This document shows, in pieces, positions 1 to 7,187 of a stretch of DNA of 64,000 bases (position 1 is the stretch's first letter; each line of letters opens with the position of its first letter). The position numbers and the translations under genes are program-made. This DNA is from Planctomycetota bacterium (GTDB lineage: Bacteria; Planctomycetota; UBA1135; GCA-002686595). Location of the stretch: assembly GCA_014237855.1 (NCBI GenBank), contig JABACD010000005.1, positions 124,001 through 188,000 on the forward strand. Direction: 5' to 3'. Under the pieces are notes generated by a model, which made no database searches, was not told where the DNA came from, and was given only the letters and a program-made list of their open reading frames with translations.

Positions 1-1
1 A

Positions 2-232
2 ACCGGGGTCTTTCCCTCGGTCGTGGGATACATGGTGGCTGTCGGCGAGCAATCCGGAGAGCTGGAGCAGATGCTCGACCGCATCGCCAGCGCCTACGAC
101 GAGGAGATCGAGATCGCGACCGATCGAATGACCTCTGTTCTCGAGCCGATCCTGATCATCTGTCTGGCTGTGGTCGTCGGCTTCATCGTGGTCTCGATCG
201 TTCTACCCATCCTCCAGGTCGGCCAGTTCTGA
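2..232 (+). CDS. gspF: Type II secretion / type IV pilus inner-membrane platform protein GspF (3' end only)
   Basis: Only the last 76 codons are in the window; the reading frame enters from the left edge. The fragment reads VGEQSGELEQML, the conserved C-terminal GspF/PilC motif, and then a hydrophobic segment (EPILIICLAVVVGFIVVSIV) matching the last transmembrane helix of the family, ending in the typical PILQVGQF. GspF/PilC is the polytopic membrane protein that couples the assembly ATPase to pseudopilus or pilus growth. The pseudopilin genes that follow on the same strand support a secretion-system context. The sequence cannot show whether the intact gene is GspF or PilC. Confidence 0.9.
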   Translation, partial: TGVFPSVVGYMVAVGEQSGELEQMLDRIASAYDEEIEIATDRMTSVLEPILIICLAVVVGFIVVSIVLPILQVGQF

Positions 233-253
233 TCCGGACCGCTCGAGGTCTGC

Positions 254-279
254 GGCCCCCCTGGGAGCCCCTGGGGGCC
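254..279. terminator. GC hairpin between gspF and gspG
   Basis: GGCCCCC (254-260) pairs perfectly with GGGGGCC (273-279), and the 12-nt loop has its own GGG/CCC pairing. No T-tract follows, so this may be a factor-dependent terminator, an mRNA-stability hairpin or chance in GC-rich DNA. It lies just after the gspF stop in a 191-bp spacer with no convincing small ORF. Confidence 0.3.
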
Positions 280-423
280 CACCAGGGACGCTTTATCAGT
301 GTTCTAGGCACTGTAGGGAAGATCCAAGCGGTGCTATCGTATGTCTGATATTCAAGGAGTTCGATCACCCCCTTCCAACCGACCACCCCATCACCTGCAC
401 CAAGCAGTAGCCCTCGAACAAAG

Positions 424-879
424 ATGAACACCCGACCGCACAAGCCCGCCACCAATCAGGCAGCAAGAAAGAGCGGCTTCTCCCTCGCCGAACTGATGGT
501 CGTCATCGTCATCCTTGGTCTCCTCGCCACGCTTGTGGTACCCAAGGTCTTCGACAGCCTCAAGCGAGCCTTCAGTGGCAAGGTCAGGAGCGACATCATG
601 GCCATCGCGAGCGCCCTTGACGACTACGCCATCAACAACGGAGGCAGGTACCCCGACTCCCTAGACGAGCTGGTTACGCCCGACGAGAACGGATACACCT
701 ACCTCAAGCAAAAGAGTGTGCCCCTGGATCCGTGGCAGATGGAATACCAGTACGAGCCCCCCGTCGCAGGTCGTCCTGACCCTCGAGTATTCACTCTCGG
801 TGCCGATGGCGCTGTTGGTGGCGATGGCGACAACGAGGACATCAGCAACATTCTCCTGCTGGGCGGCGAAGAAAATTGA
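424..879 (+). CDS. gspG: Major pseudopilin GspG
   Basis: A 151-aa protein with a class III prepilin leader: cleavage is expected after Gly18 in KSG-FSLAELMVV, leaving Phe at +1 and the invariant Glu (Glu23) at +5, followed by a hydrophobic helix to about residue 40. The rest has GspG hallmarks: a soluble domain with SALDDYAINNGGRYPDSLDEL and a DPWQMEYQYEPP segment before the acidic, Asp-rich C-terminus (DGDNED) that binds calcium in GspG. The product would be the main subunit of the type II secretion pseudopilus. It is the first gene of a tight pseudopilin run. No clear Shine-Dalgarno precedes the ATG. Confidence 0.93.
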   Translation: MNTRPHKPATNQAARKSGFSLAELMVVIVILGLLATLVVPKVFDSLKRAFSGKVRSDIMAIASALDDYAINNGGRYPDSLDELVTPDENGYTYLKQKSVPLDPWQMEYQYEPPVAGRPDPRVFTLGADGAVGGDGDNEDISNILLLGGEEN

Positions 880-1439
880 GGCGCTTCGACCGCAAGACGG
901 CCGGCAACTCGAAGCGAGGATTCTCCCTCGCTGAGTTGATGGCTGTCGTCGCGGTCATGGGTCTGATCGCCGGAGTTGTGGCAGTCGACTACATGGCGAG
1001 CCTGCCTCGCGCAGAACTCAACTCGGCCCTGCACGATATCGCAGCATCAGTCAGTGGTGCTCGCTCGGACTCAATTGCTCGAAACGGCGAGTTCCGTATC
1101 TACTACGATCTAGATGCGAACAGCTATTTCATCAGCAGTCCCTACGCCTTGGGTGGTGGCCAAGCGCAATCCGAGGAGGACCGCCTGATCGTCAAGCGTG
1201 TGCTGCTGCCCGACAGCATCAGCATCGAGCGAGTCTCAGTTGATGGTTACGATTACACCGAGGGTCGTGTCTTCGTCTCCTTCAGTCCTGTGGGGAGCGC
1301 CACTGGACACACGGTCTACTTCGTGCAAGCTCCAATGGAGTCCGTCACCACGGTTGAGGTCTTGCCACTAACCGGCCTGGTTCGCTTTCACGACGGCGTG
1401 TACTTGAGAGACGAGGTCACCGAGGAGGACTTCGACTGA
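876..1439 (+). CDS. gspH: Minor pseudopilin GspH-like
   Basis: A 187-aa prepilin-like protein starting at a TTG that overlaps the gspG stop (TTGA), which implies translational coupling. The leader ends at Gly15 (KRG-FSLAELMAVV) with Glu at +5, then a hydrophobic helix. The following domain is beta-rich with no obvious enzyme motif, as expected for GspH/FimT minor pseudopilins. Its position between gspG and a GspI-like gene matches the usual order G-H-I-J. Family assignment rests on the leader, size and order; exact orthology to GspH is inferred. Confidence 0.85.
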   Translation: MRRFDRKTAGNSKRGFSLAELMAVVAVMGLIAGVVAVDYMASLPRAELNSALHDIAASVSGARSDSIARNGEFRIYYDLDANSYFISSPYALGGGQAQSEEDRLIVKRVLLPDSISIERVSVDGYDYTEGRVFVSFSPVGSATGHTVYFVQAPMESVTTVEVLPLTGLVRFHDGVYLRDEVTEEDFD

Positions 1440-2005
1440 TGTCCTCTCGAGCCAGGTGCGGAGCGAACAAGAGTGGTGCCTTCACGCTGGTGGAAGTGGC
1501 CGTGTCGCTTGTCATCATTGGTATCGGGCTGACGCTCTGCCTGCAGTCCCTCCAGACCTCCAAGATGCAGGCCGCCCAGACTCGCAATCTCAAGCTCGCT
1601 CGTGAGCTCGGCGTGATGACCCTGGGCCAGATCGAATCGGGACTCTTCCAGGAGGAGGTCGATAGCGGCTATAGCGAGAGCTACGCACAGGAGGGCTATC
1701 CGGACTTCTACTTCGAGATTCTCCTTGGAGAAGACGAGTTCCAGCAAGATCGGTACGAGAACAACCCTGACGAGTACCACGACGCCTTCGAGGACCGCCG
1801 GCGCCGCCGGGAAGAAGAGGCCCGCGACCTGGGTGAAGATGAGGATGAGATCGAGGAAGCCTACGAGATGGTCAAGCTCCGGGTTTCCTTTCCCAAGCTC
1901 AAGCAATACCGCAACTACCTGGACCTTGAGAGCTGGATAGTCTGGGAGCAGGTCTATGGCCCCGACGAGGATGAGCAGCAGTCTTCCAGTTCGAGCAACC
2001 GCTGA
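1439..2005 (+). CDS. gspI: Minor pseudopilin GspI-like
   Basis: A 188-aa protein whose ATG overlaps the previous TGA by one base. The prepilin motif is SGA-FTLVEVAVSLVIIGIG: Glu19 is at +5 if cleavage follows Ala14, so the residue before the cut may be Ala instead of the usual Gly. Ala is tolerated by many prepilin peptidases. The middle is unusually charged (EDRRRRREEEARDLGEDEDE, about residues 121-140), longer and more acidic than standard GspI, and the tail is Ser/Gln-rich. Position between GspH- and GspJ-like genes supports GspI. It would sit at the pseudopilus tip with GspJ. Confidence 0.8.
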   Translation: MSSRARCGANKSGAFTLVEVAVSLVIIGIGLTLCLQSLQTSKMQAAQTRNLKLARELGVMTLGQIESGLFQEEVDSGYSESYAQEGYPDFYFEILLGEDEFQQDRYENNPDEYHDAFEDRRRRREEEARDLGEDEDEIEEAYEMVKLRVSFPKLKQYRNYLDLESWIVWEQVYGPDEDEQQSSSSSNR

Positions 2006-2043
2006 CTCGAGTCCAAGCGTGTCACACCACCCACCAGCACATC

Positions 2044-2991
2044 ATGAAACTGCCCACCACGATCAGTAAGAAGGCCGGCTTCACCCTGGCTGAGGTTCTC
2101 GTAACCGTCCTGATCATGGGAGGCATCATGGTCTCGGTGACCCAGATCCTCTACACGGCACGAATTTCTCGGGACAACATCCATAACATCAGGGAATCAC
2201 AGCTCGCAGGCCCAGCGATCATGGACATGATCGAGCGCGATCTCCGGGGGCTGATCACCTACAACCGCACGAAGGAGCATCACCTGCGTGTGATTGACGA
2301 TGTGGACATGGGCGTCGATGGCGACTCTCTCGACTTCGTCACGACAACGGACAGCCTGATCCAGCGCTACGATCAAGGCAACTTGCTCTCCTCCACCATC
2401 AACGAGGTGGGCTACCGGCTCAGGCCCAATCCCGAGTACGACAACTTCCTCGAGATCTACAGGCGTGAGGACTTTGGAGTCGACGACCTGCCCTTCGAAG
2501 GCGGACAGTTCACGTTCCTTCACGACCGAGTGAAAGGGTTCGACATACAGGTGTATGCCGAGGACGGGCCAGACGCAGAGCCGGCCACCGATGGCTGGGG
2601 TATGGAGGATGAGGAGGAGATTGGTGTCCCGGCCCGTCTGGAGATCACCCTGGTGCTCGAGCTTCAGCGACGGATCGAGCGAGAAGCCCTGCGCATGGCC
2701 CCCACCTACCTCGTGGAGGTCACCTACAAGCGCGTGATCAGGCTGCCGGAGAGCCTGCGGGGCGGTGAGGAGGAGCTGGTCGTGCCTCTCATCCCGATAC
2801 CCGCTTCCGGAGACTCCGATAGTCCTGACGCCGATGAGCCCGGTGGCACGGGTAACAACGGCGGCGGTTCGGGCGGCTCCGGGCGCTCACGGGGCAATTC
2901 CCGGCTTGGCTCTGGTTCCGCAGATTCAGGAGGAACGACCCTACGAAACAACACCAGTGGAGGGGGTTCATCCTCCTCTGACGGGCTCTAG
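2044..2991 (+). CDS. gspJ: Minor pseudopilin GspJ-like with Gly/Ser-rich tail
   Basis: A 315-aa protein with prepilin leader KKAG-FTLAEVLVTVLIMG (cleavage after Gly12, Glu17 at +5). The region IMDMIERDLRGL soon after the helix is typical of GspJ/PulJ. The body to about residue 250 is the expected mixed alpha/beta domain. From about residue 255 on, a low-complexity tail rich in Gly, Ser, Asn and Arg adds some 60 residues that ordinary GspJ lacks; it could be a flexible surface linker. No GspK, L or M gene follows, because the next gene is an unrelated radical SAM enzyme. Confidence 0.85.
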   Translation: MKLPTTISKKAGFTLAEVLVTVLIMGGIMVSVTQILYTARISRDNIHNIRESQLAGPAIMDMIERDLRGLITYNRTKEHHLRVIDDVDMGVDGDSLDFVTTTDSLIQRYDQGNLLSSTINEVGYRLRPNPEYDNFLEIYRREDFGVDDLPFEGGQFTFLHDRVKGFDIQVYAEDGPDAEPATDGWGMEDEEEIGVPARLEITLVLELQRRIEREALRMAPTYLVEVTYKRVIRLPESLRGGEEELVVPLIPIPASGDSDSPDADEPGGTGNNGGGSGGSGRSRGNSRLGSGSADSGGTTLRNNTSGGGSSSSDGL

Positions 2992-3025
2992 CCGCTCTCA
3001 GCAGACCCCATGGTCCCATTGCGGG

Positions 3026-3045
3026 GGAGCCCTCCCTGGGGCTCC
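3026..3045. terminator. Weak hairpin after gspJ
   Basis: GGAGCCC (3026-3032) pairs with GGGCTCC (3039-3045) across a 6-nt loop, shortly after the gspJ stop. There is no T-tract. It may end the pseudopilin transcript, but it could be chance. The rest of the spacer before the radical SAM gene shows nothing further. Confidence 0.28.
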
Positions 3046-3269
3046 TGGGGCGTTCAGCGGGCCCCGCACGGGATACGAAAAGCACGGGAGCTCAGGCGCG
3101 GATGCCCAGACCGGGCTAGAATTCAGATGCGTTCCCCTGGAACACCTCCGATAGGGCCAGCCAGGCAGTACAGCGGCCAGTCCTCTCAACCTAGCTACAA
3201 ACTCCATCGCCGTACGTCCGATAAGAAGATGGCATGAGGCCACTTCAAAAAGACGCCCCCAAGATTCGT

Positions 3270-4784
3270 ATGAGAGTCGCGCTGATCTACGCCAAGAACC
3301 AGAACTTGCGGACGCAAGCCGCCGAGCTCTTTGCTGATGAGAATGCAACGGCTGGTGACGGCGCTCGGGACGAGATCTTCCCGCCGCTCGGCATCACAGT
3401 CCTGGCGGGCTGGCTACTCGAAGCCGGCTATGAGGTTCGTCTTTGCGACGACTCGATCGAGACTCTCGAGGTGGTCAAGGAACACATGGAGTGGTCCGAT
3501 GTCGTGGGCATCTCCTCCCTGACGCCGAACGCACGTCGCGCCCGGGAACTGGGCAAGATTTCTCGGGAGGAGCTCAACAAGCCGACGATCCTCGGCGGCC
3601 CCCACCCCACGACCAATCCAGAGTTCTTCCTGGAATCCGGTGCAGCCGATGTCTGCTGTGCGGGAGAGGGAGACATCACGATTCAAGAGCTCTTGCCGGT
3701 CATCAACGACCGATCCAAGTGGCCAGAAGTCCAGAGCATTTCGTACCTCGAGGACGGTGAGGTCGTGAGCACACCCCGGCGTGAGCTGTTGCGCGATCTG
3801 GACGCGGTTCCGCGCCCCGCCTATCACCTCTGGGATATGCCCCGCTACATGAGGCTGATGGTCAACCCGTGCGTGACTGCCATCACGAGCCGGGGTTGCC
3901 CCTATGCCTGCACCTTCTGCGATGCGGAGATGACCCCTCGCCTGTACAGGTCGATGACTCCCGAGGCCACGGTTGACTTGATGGAGCACATCCTCAAGAC
4001 CTACAACCCTCCTCAGATCGTCTTCTTCGACGACCTCTTCACGATTCAACGCAAGCGCGTCATCGACATCTGCAAGGAGATCGTCAGGCGTGACCTCTTC
4101 TTCGAGTGGGCCTGCGAGTCGCGCGTCGACACGATGGACTACGAGATGCTGCGCTGGCTGCGAAAGGCAGGCTGCGTGAAGATCTACTACGGGCTGGAGT
4201 CAGGCTCCCCCCGCATGCTCACAACCATGAAGAAGGGTGTGACCCTGGAGAAGGTGCTCGCAGGCTCCAAGCTGAATCGTGAGATCGGGATGTACTACAA
4301 GTTCTACATCCTCTACGGCTTCCCCGAGGATCGCCCGGAGGACCACCTGGCCACCGAGAAGCTGGTGGCCCAGACTCTGCCCAACGCGATCTCCTGTGGT
4401 GTACTGCAGCCGATCCCGGGCACCGCGGTCTACGAGCAGCTCAAGCCACTGCTGATCCGAGATGTGGCCGAGATGGACTTCAACTACTGGCACGCCACGG
4501 AGAGCTTCAAGCATCCGTTCTTCACTCACGCACAGCTGAATGACGCCCGTGAGAGGCTTCTGCAGGTCCACGCTGCCAGCTTCAACTTCAAGAACAAGCT
4601 CCGTCGCAAGCTTGAGCGACTGGTCGCGATGATCAAGAAACCCGAGCTGATCGGGGACTTCTTCGAGATCCGGGGACGGCGCAAACGCTTCCTGAAGCGC
4701 GTGGAAGACTCCCAGTGGGCCTACGTCTATGAACAGTCGCGTGATGAGCATGCTGCTCAGATCCCGCGGGTCGTCACCGACTGA
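3270..4784 (+). CDS. B12-binding-domain radical SAM protein (first copy)
   Basis: About 504 aa. The N-terminal ~180 residues form a cobalamin-binding-type Rossmann domain (GITVLAGWLLEAGYEV, then GGPHPTTNPEF and AGEGD, the pattern of BchE-like enzymes). A radical SAM core follows with cluster-binding Cys210, Cys214 and Cys217 (RGCPYACTFC) and the family motif VFFDDLFT. A basic C-terminal tail (about 435-490) may contact membrane or nucleic acid. Such enzymes methylate or rearrange unactivated carbons; the substrate is unknown. I prefer the ATG giving MRVALIYA because it aligns with the family start; an in-frame ATG at 3234 would add 12 residues. A strong hairpin follows, so it is probably a single-gene unit. 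Confidence 0.85.
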   Translation: MRVALIYAKNQNLRTQAAELFADENATAGDGARDEIFPPLGITVLAGWLLEAGYEVRLCDDSIETLEVVKEHMEWSDVVGISSLTPNARRARELGKISREELNKPTILGGPHPTTNPEFFLESGAADVCCAGEGDITIQELLPVINDRSKWPEVQSISYLEDGEVVSTPRRELLRDLDAVPRPAYHLWDMPRYMRLMVNPCVTAITSRGCPYACTFCDAEMTPRLYRSMTPEATVDLMEHILKTYNPPQIVFFDDLFTIQRKRVIDICKEIVRRDLFFEWACESRVDTMDYEMLRWLRKAGCVKIYYGLESGSPRMLTTMKKGVTLEKVLAGSKLNREIGMYYKFYILYGFPEDRPEDHLATEKLVAQTLPNAISCGVLQPIPGTAVYEQLKPLLIRDVAEMDFNYWHATESFKHPFFTHAQLNDARERLLQVHAASFNFKNKLRRKLERLVAMIKKPELIGDFFEIRGRRKRFLKRVEDSQWAYVYEQSRDEHAAQIPRVVTD

Positions 4785-4837
4785 CCTCCAGGACAGCAAG
4801 AACCAGGTGTGCGCTGTGGAAACCACGGAGCCACCTT

Positions 4838-4870
4838 TGACAGGAGCCGCGAAAACCGCGGCTCCTGTTG
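4838..4870 (+). terminator. Strong hairpin after first radical SAM gene
   Basis: A perfect 12-bp stem, ACAGGAGCCGCG (4840-4851) with CGCGGCTCCTGT (4857-4868), closes a 5-nt loop; two wobble pairs extend it. Only a short TTG follows, so the U-tract is weak, but position and stability fit a terminator. Confidence 0.6.
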
Positions 4871-5039
4871 TACCAATAGGGCGCCTCGACAGGGAATTCG
4901 TCGACTTCAGTCAAGTGTGACCACGCCCACACCCGACCTGCTCCTACGGGGGACTCGGCCGCTGCGGTGGGAACGCGGTGCCGAGGTATTCGTGGAGTTG
5001 CGGGGCCTGGGAAGCTCTGCATACCTAGCAGGGAAGTGA

Positions 5040-5855
5040 ATGGAAACTAGTATCGGGAAGGGATTGGGAAATCGTGTCAGCCTCAGATATCTGGCAACGT
5101 GCAACGAGAGGGGTAAACACAGCCTGGCGAAGATTGCTTCTGGGGAACGCATTCGGCGCGCTCCGGATGACGCTGCAGGACTTGGCATCTCCGAACGTAT
5201 GCGAGCAGTCATTCGTTCTATTGATCATGCTTCACGAAACACCCAGCAAGGGATCAGTCTCGTCAGCAAGACGGATGGCGCTCTTCGCGAGGCATCAAAC
5301 GTCCTGGGGAACATGCACGAGCTAGCGGTCGAGTCCGCCTGTCAATTTCTCGGTGAATCAGATCGCGTGATGCTCAACCAGGAGTTCCAAGACCTCGCTG
5401 CACAGCTTGATCTGATCGGGGAACAATCAGCGCTCGACGACACCCCCCTCCTTGATGGCAGTAGTGTCGAGATCCAGACCGGGCCAGACCAGGGCGACAC
5501 AGTCATCGTCGACATGCCGGAGCTGTCTGTGAGCGCTCTTGGTCTGGGGAAGAGTGAGCTGGCGAGCAGCGGTAGCGCCTCGGAGGTCCTGAATCATCTG
5601 GATGATGCAATCGTCAGGGTAGCCCAGATTCGAGGGGACCTGGGAGCAAGCATGAGCACGCTGGAAATACGGCACTCGGCTCTCCTGGAGTCCACCAGCC
5701 AGCTCAGTTCGGCCGAGAGCCGGCTGACCAATGCCGACTACGCAGTCGAAGCAGCAGACCTGGCCAAGCAACAGATCCTGGCAAAGGGTGCAGAGGCAAT
5801 TCTCTCTCAGAGCTTCATCAACTCTTCCGACGCGAAGCGACTGCTCGACAGCTGA
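5040..5855 (+). CDS. Short flagellin
   Basis: 271 aa. The N-terminal ~100 residues match the flagellin D0/D1 helix: SLAKIASGERIRRAPDDAAG corresponds to the near-invariant SG-RI--A-DDAAGL motif, followed by NTQQGISLV and a MHELAVESA segment. The C-terminal ~50 residues (SRLTNADYAVEAADLAKQQI) match the closing D1/D0 helix. Only about 90 residues separate the halves, so the surface D2/D3 domains are essentially absent. AGGGA-like purines (AGGGA) sit about 7 nt before the ATG. No other flagellar gene is nearby, so this is an orphan filament gene. It could encode the main filament of a planktonic swarmer stage or a minor or hook-associated variant. Confidence 0.9.
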   Translation: METSIGKGLGNRVSLRYLATCNERGKHSLAKIASGERIRRAPDDAAGLGISERMRAVIRSIDHASRNTQQGISLVSKTDGALREASNVLGNMHELAVESACQFLGESDRVMLNQEFQDLAAQLDLIGEQSALDDTPLLDGSSVEIQTGPDQGDTVIVDMPELSVSALGLGKSELASSGSASEVLNHLDDAIVRVAQIRGDLGASMSTLEIRHSALLESTSQLSSAESRLTNADYAVEAADLAKQQILAKGAEAILSQSFINSSDAKRLLDS

Positions 5856-5872
5856 TCCCAAGAGCCCCGGCC

Positions 5873-5891
5873 CGTCCGGAGTCTCCGGGCG
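5873..5891. terminator. Bidirectional hairpin between flagellin and serS
   Basis: CGTCCGGA (5873-5880) pairs with TCCGGGCG (5884-5891), one wobble, across a 3-nt loop in the 45-bp gap between two convergent genes. There is no long T-tract on either strand. Confidence 0.42.
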
Positions 5892-5900
5892 CCCTGCCGT

Positions 5901-7184
5901 TCAGCCTGAGATCGGACTTCCGAGGACCTCGCGACCGCCCAGGTAGGCCCGCAGCGGCTCCGGTACGGAGACCGTCCCGTCTGCGTTCTGGTGGTTCTCC
6001 AGCAGAGCGATCAACATCCGAGTGCTGGCAGCCACGGTGTTGTTCAAGGTGTGGCAGAAGTGAACCTTGCCTTCGGCATCTCGGTACCGCAGACCAAGTC
6101 GCCGTGACTGAAAGTCGTGGAAGCGAGACGCAGAGTGGGTCTCGCCATAACTGTCACGACCGGGCATCCAGGTCTCGATGTCGAACTTCTGGATCTGCGG
6201 TTGGCCGAGATCGCCTCCGCACACATTGACGATGCGATAGGGCAAATCGAGCGCCTGCATCAGCTGCTCGGAATTGTCCAGGATCTCCAGGTGGTGCTTG
6301 AGGCTCTGCTCCGCGTCGGCCACGTCGATCACGACCTGCTCCACCTTCTGGAACTGGTGCACTCGATAGAGCCCCTTGGTGTCCTTCCCGTAGGTACCAG
6401 CCTCACGGCGATAACAGCTGGAGAGGGCCACGAACTTCCGGGGCAGGCTGCCGATCTCGAGGATCTCGTCCTGGTGCAGGGCCGTGATGGGCACCTCAGC
6501 TGTTCCGACCAGGCAAAGGTCGTCTCGCTCGTCGCAGCGATAGGCCTGGTCTTCCCCTCCGGGGAAGTAGCCAGTGCCGATCATTGTCTCGGTTCGAACG
6601 AGCGTCGGCACACTCAGCGGGACAAACCCCCTCGCCACCATGGAGTCCAGGGCGAAGCGCATCACAGCGCCCTCGAGTAAGGACAGATCCCCTCTCAGTA
6701 CATAGTTACGAGAACCAGCGAGGCGAGCGCCACGAACGATATCCAGCCAGTCTTGCTCCTCTCCGATCTGAATGTGGTCACGGGCCTCGAAATCAAACTT
6801 GCGAGGCTCTCCCCAGGTACGCAGCTCCACGTTGTCCGCATCATCAGCTCCCGTGGGCACCTCCTCGGCCGGCAGGTTAGGAACGAGAAGCATCAGCGAA
6901 CGAATCTCACCCTCGAGTTCACCGTAGCGTGCCTCCAGGGCCTTGAGCTGCTCCTTGAGCTCCTTCTGGGCCGCAGCCAGACCGGCGCGCTCCTCAGGTG
7001 GAGCCTGTCCTATCTTCTTACCTGCAAGTTTCTGCTCCGAACGCAGGGTATCGACCTCCAACCCGAGCTCACGCCACTCGGAGTCGAGAGTCAGGAGCCT
7101 ATCGATATCGCACTCGATGTGTTTCTTGGCGGCCCCGGCCTTGACGAGCTCGGGGTCTTGGCGGATCAGCTTGATGTCCAGCAC
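5901..7184 (-). CDS. serS: Seryl-tRNA synthetase
   Basis: 427 aa, the usual length. The start (GTG) gives MLDIKLIRQDPELV, the canonical SerS N-terminus. Residues ~30-105 form the tRNA-binding coiled coil; the class II core follows with motif 2 (CYRREAGTYGKDTKGLYRVH) and motif 3 (NNTVAASTRMLIALLENHQ). The serine-pocket loop reads SYGETHSASRFHDFQSRR, departing from the common SYGEISSCSNC. It charges tRNA-Ser and tRNA-Sec in the cytoplasm. It begins 3 bp after the stop of the upstream secreted-protein gene, so the two are probably co-transcribed. Confidence 0.97.
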   Translation of the reverse strand: MLDIKLIRQDPELVKAGAAKKHIECDIDRLLTLDSEWRELGLEVDTLRSEQKLAGKKIGQAPPEERAGLAAAQKELKEQLKALEARYGELEGEIRSLMLLVPNLPAEEVPTGADDADNVELRTWGEPRKFDFEARDHIQIGEEQDWLDIVRGARLAGSRNYVLRGDLSLLEGAVMRFALDSMVARGFVPLSVPTLVRTETMIGTGYFPGGEDQAYRCDERDDLCLVGTAEVPITALHQDEILEIGSLPRKFVALSSCYRREAGTYGKDTKGLYRVHQFQKVEQVVIDVADAEQSLKHHLEILDNSEQLMQALDLPYRIVNVCGGDLGQPQIQKFDIETWMPGRDSYGETHSASRFHDFQSRRLGLRYRDAEGKVHFCHTLNNTVAASTRMLIALLENHQNADGTVSVPEPLRAYLGGREVLGSPISG

Positions 7185-7187
7185 GTG

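Noticed and set aside
4990..5039. A sigma-54-like promoter upstream of flagellin
   Set aside because: GG-N10-GC spacing can be found only with poor -12/-24 elements (no TTGC), so the match is no better than chance in GC-rich DNA.
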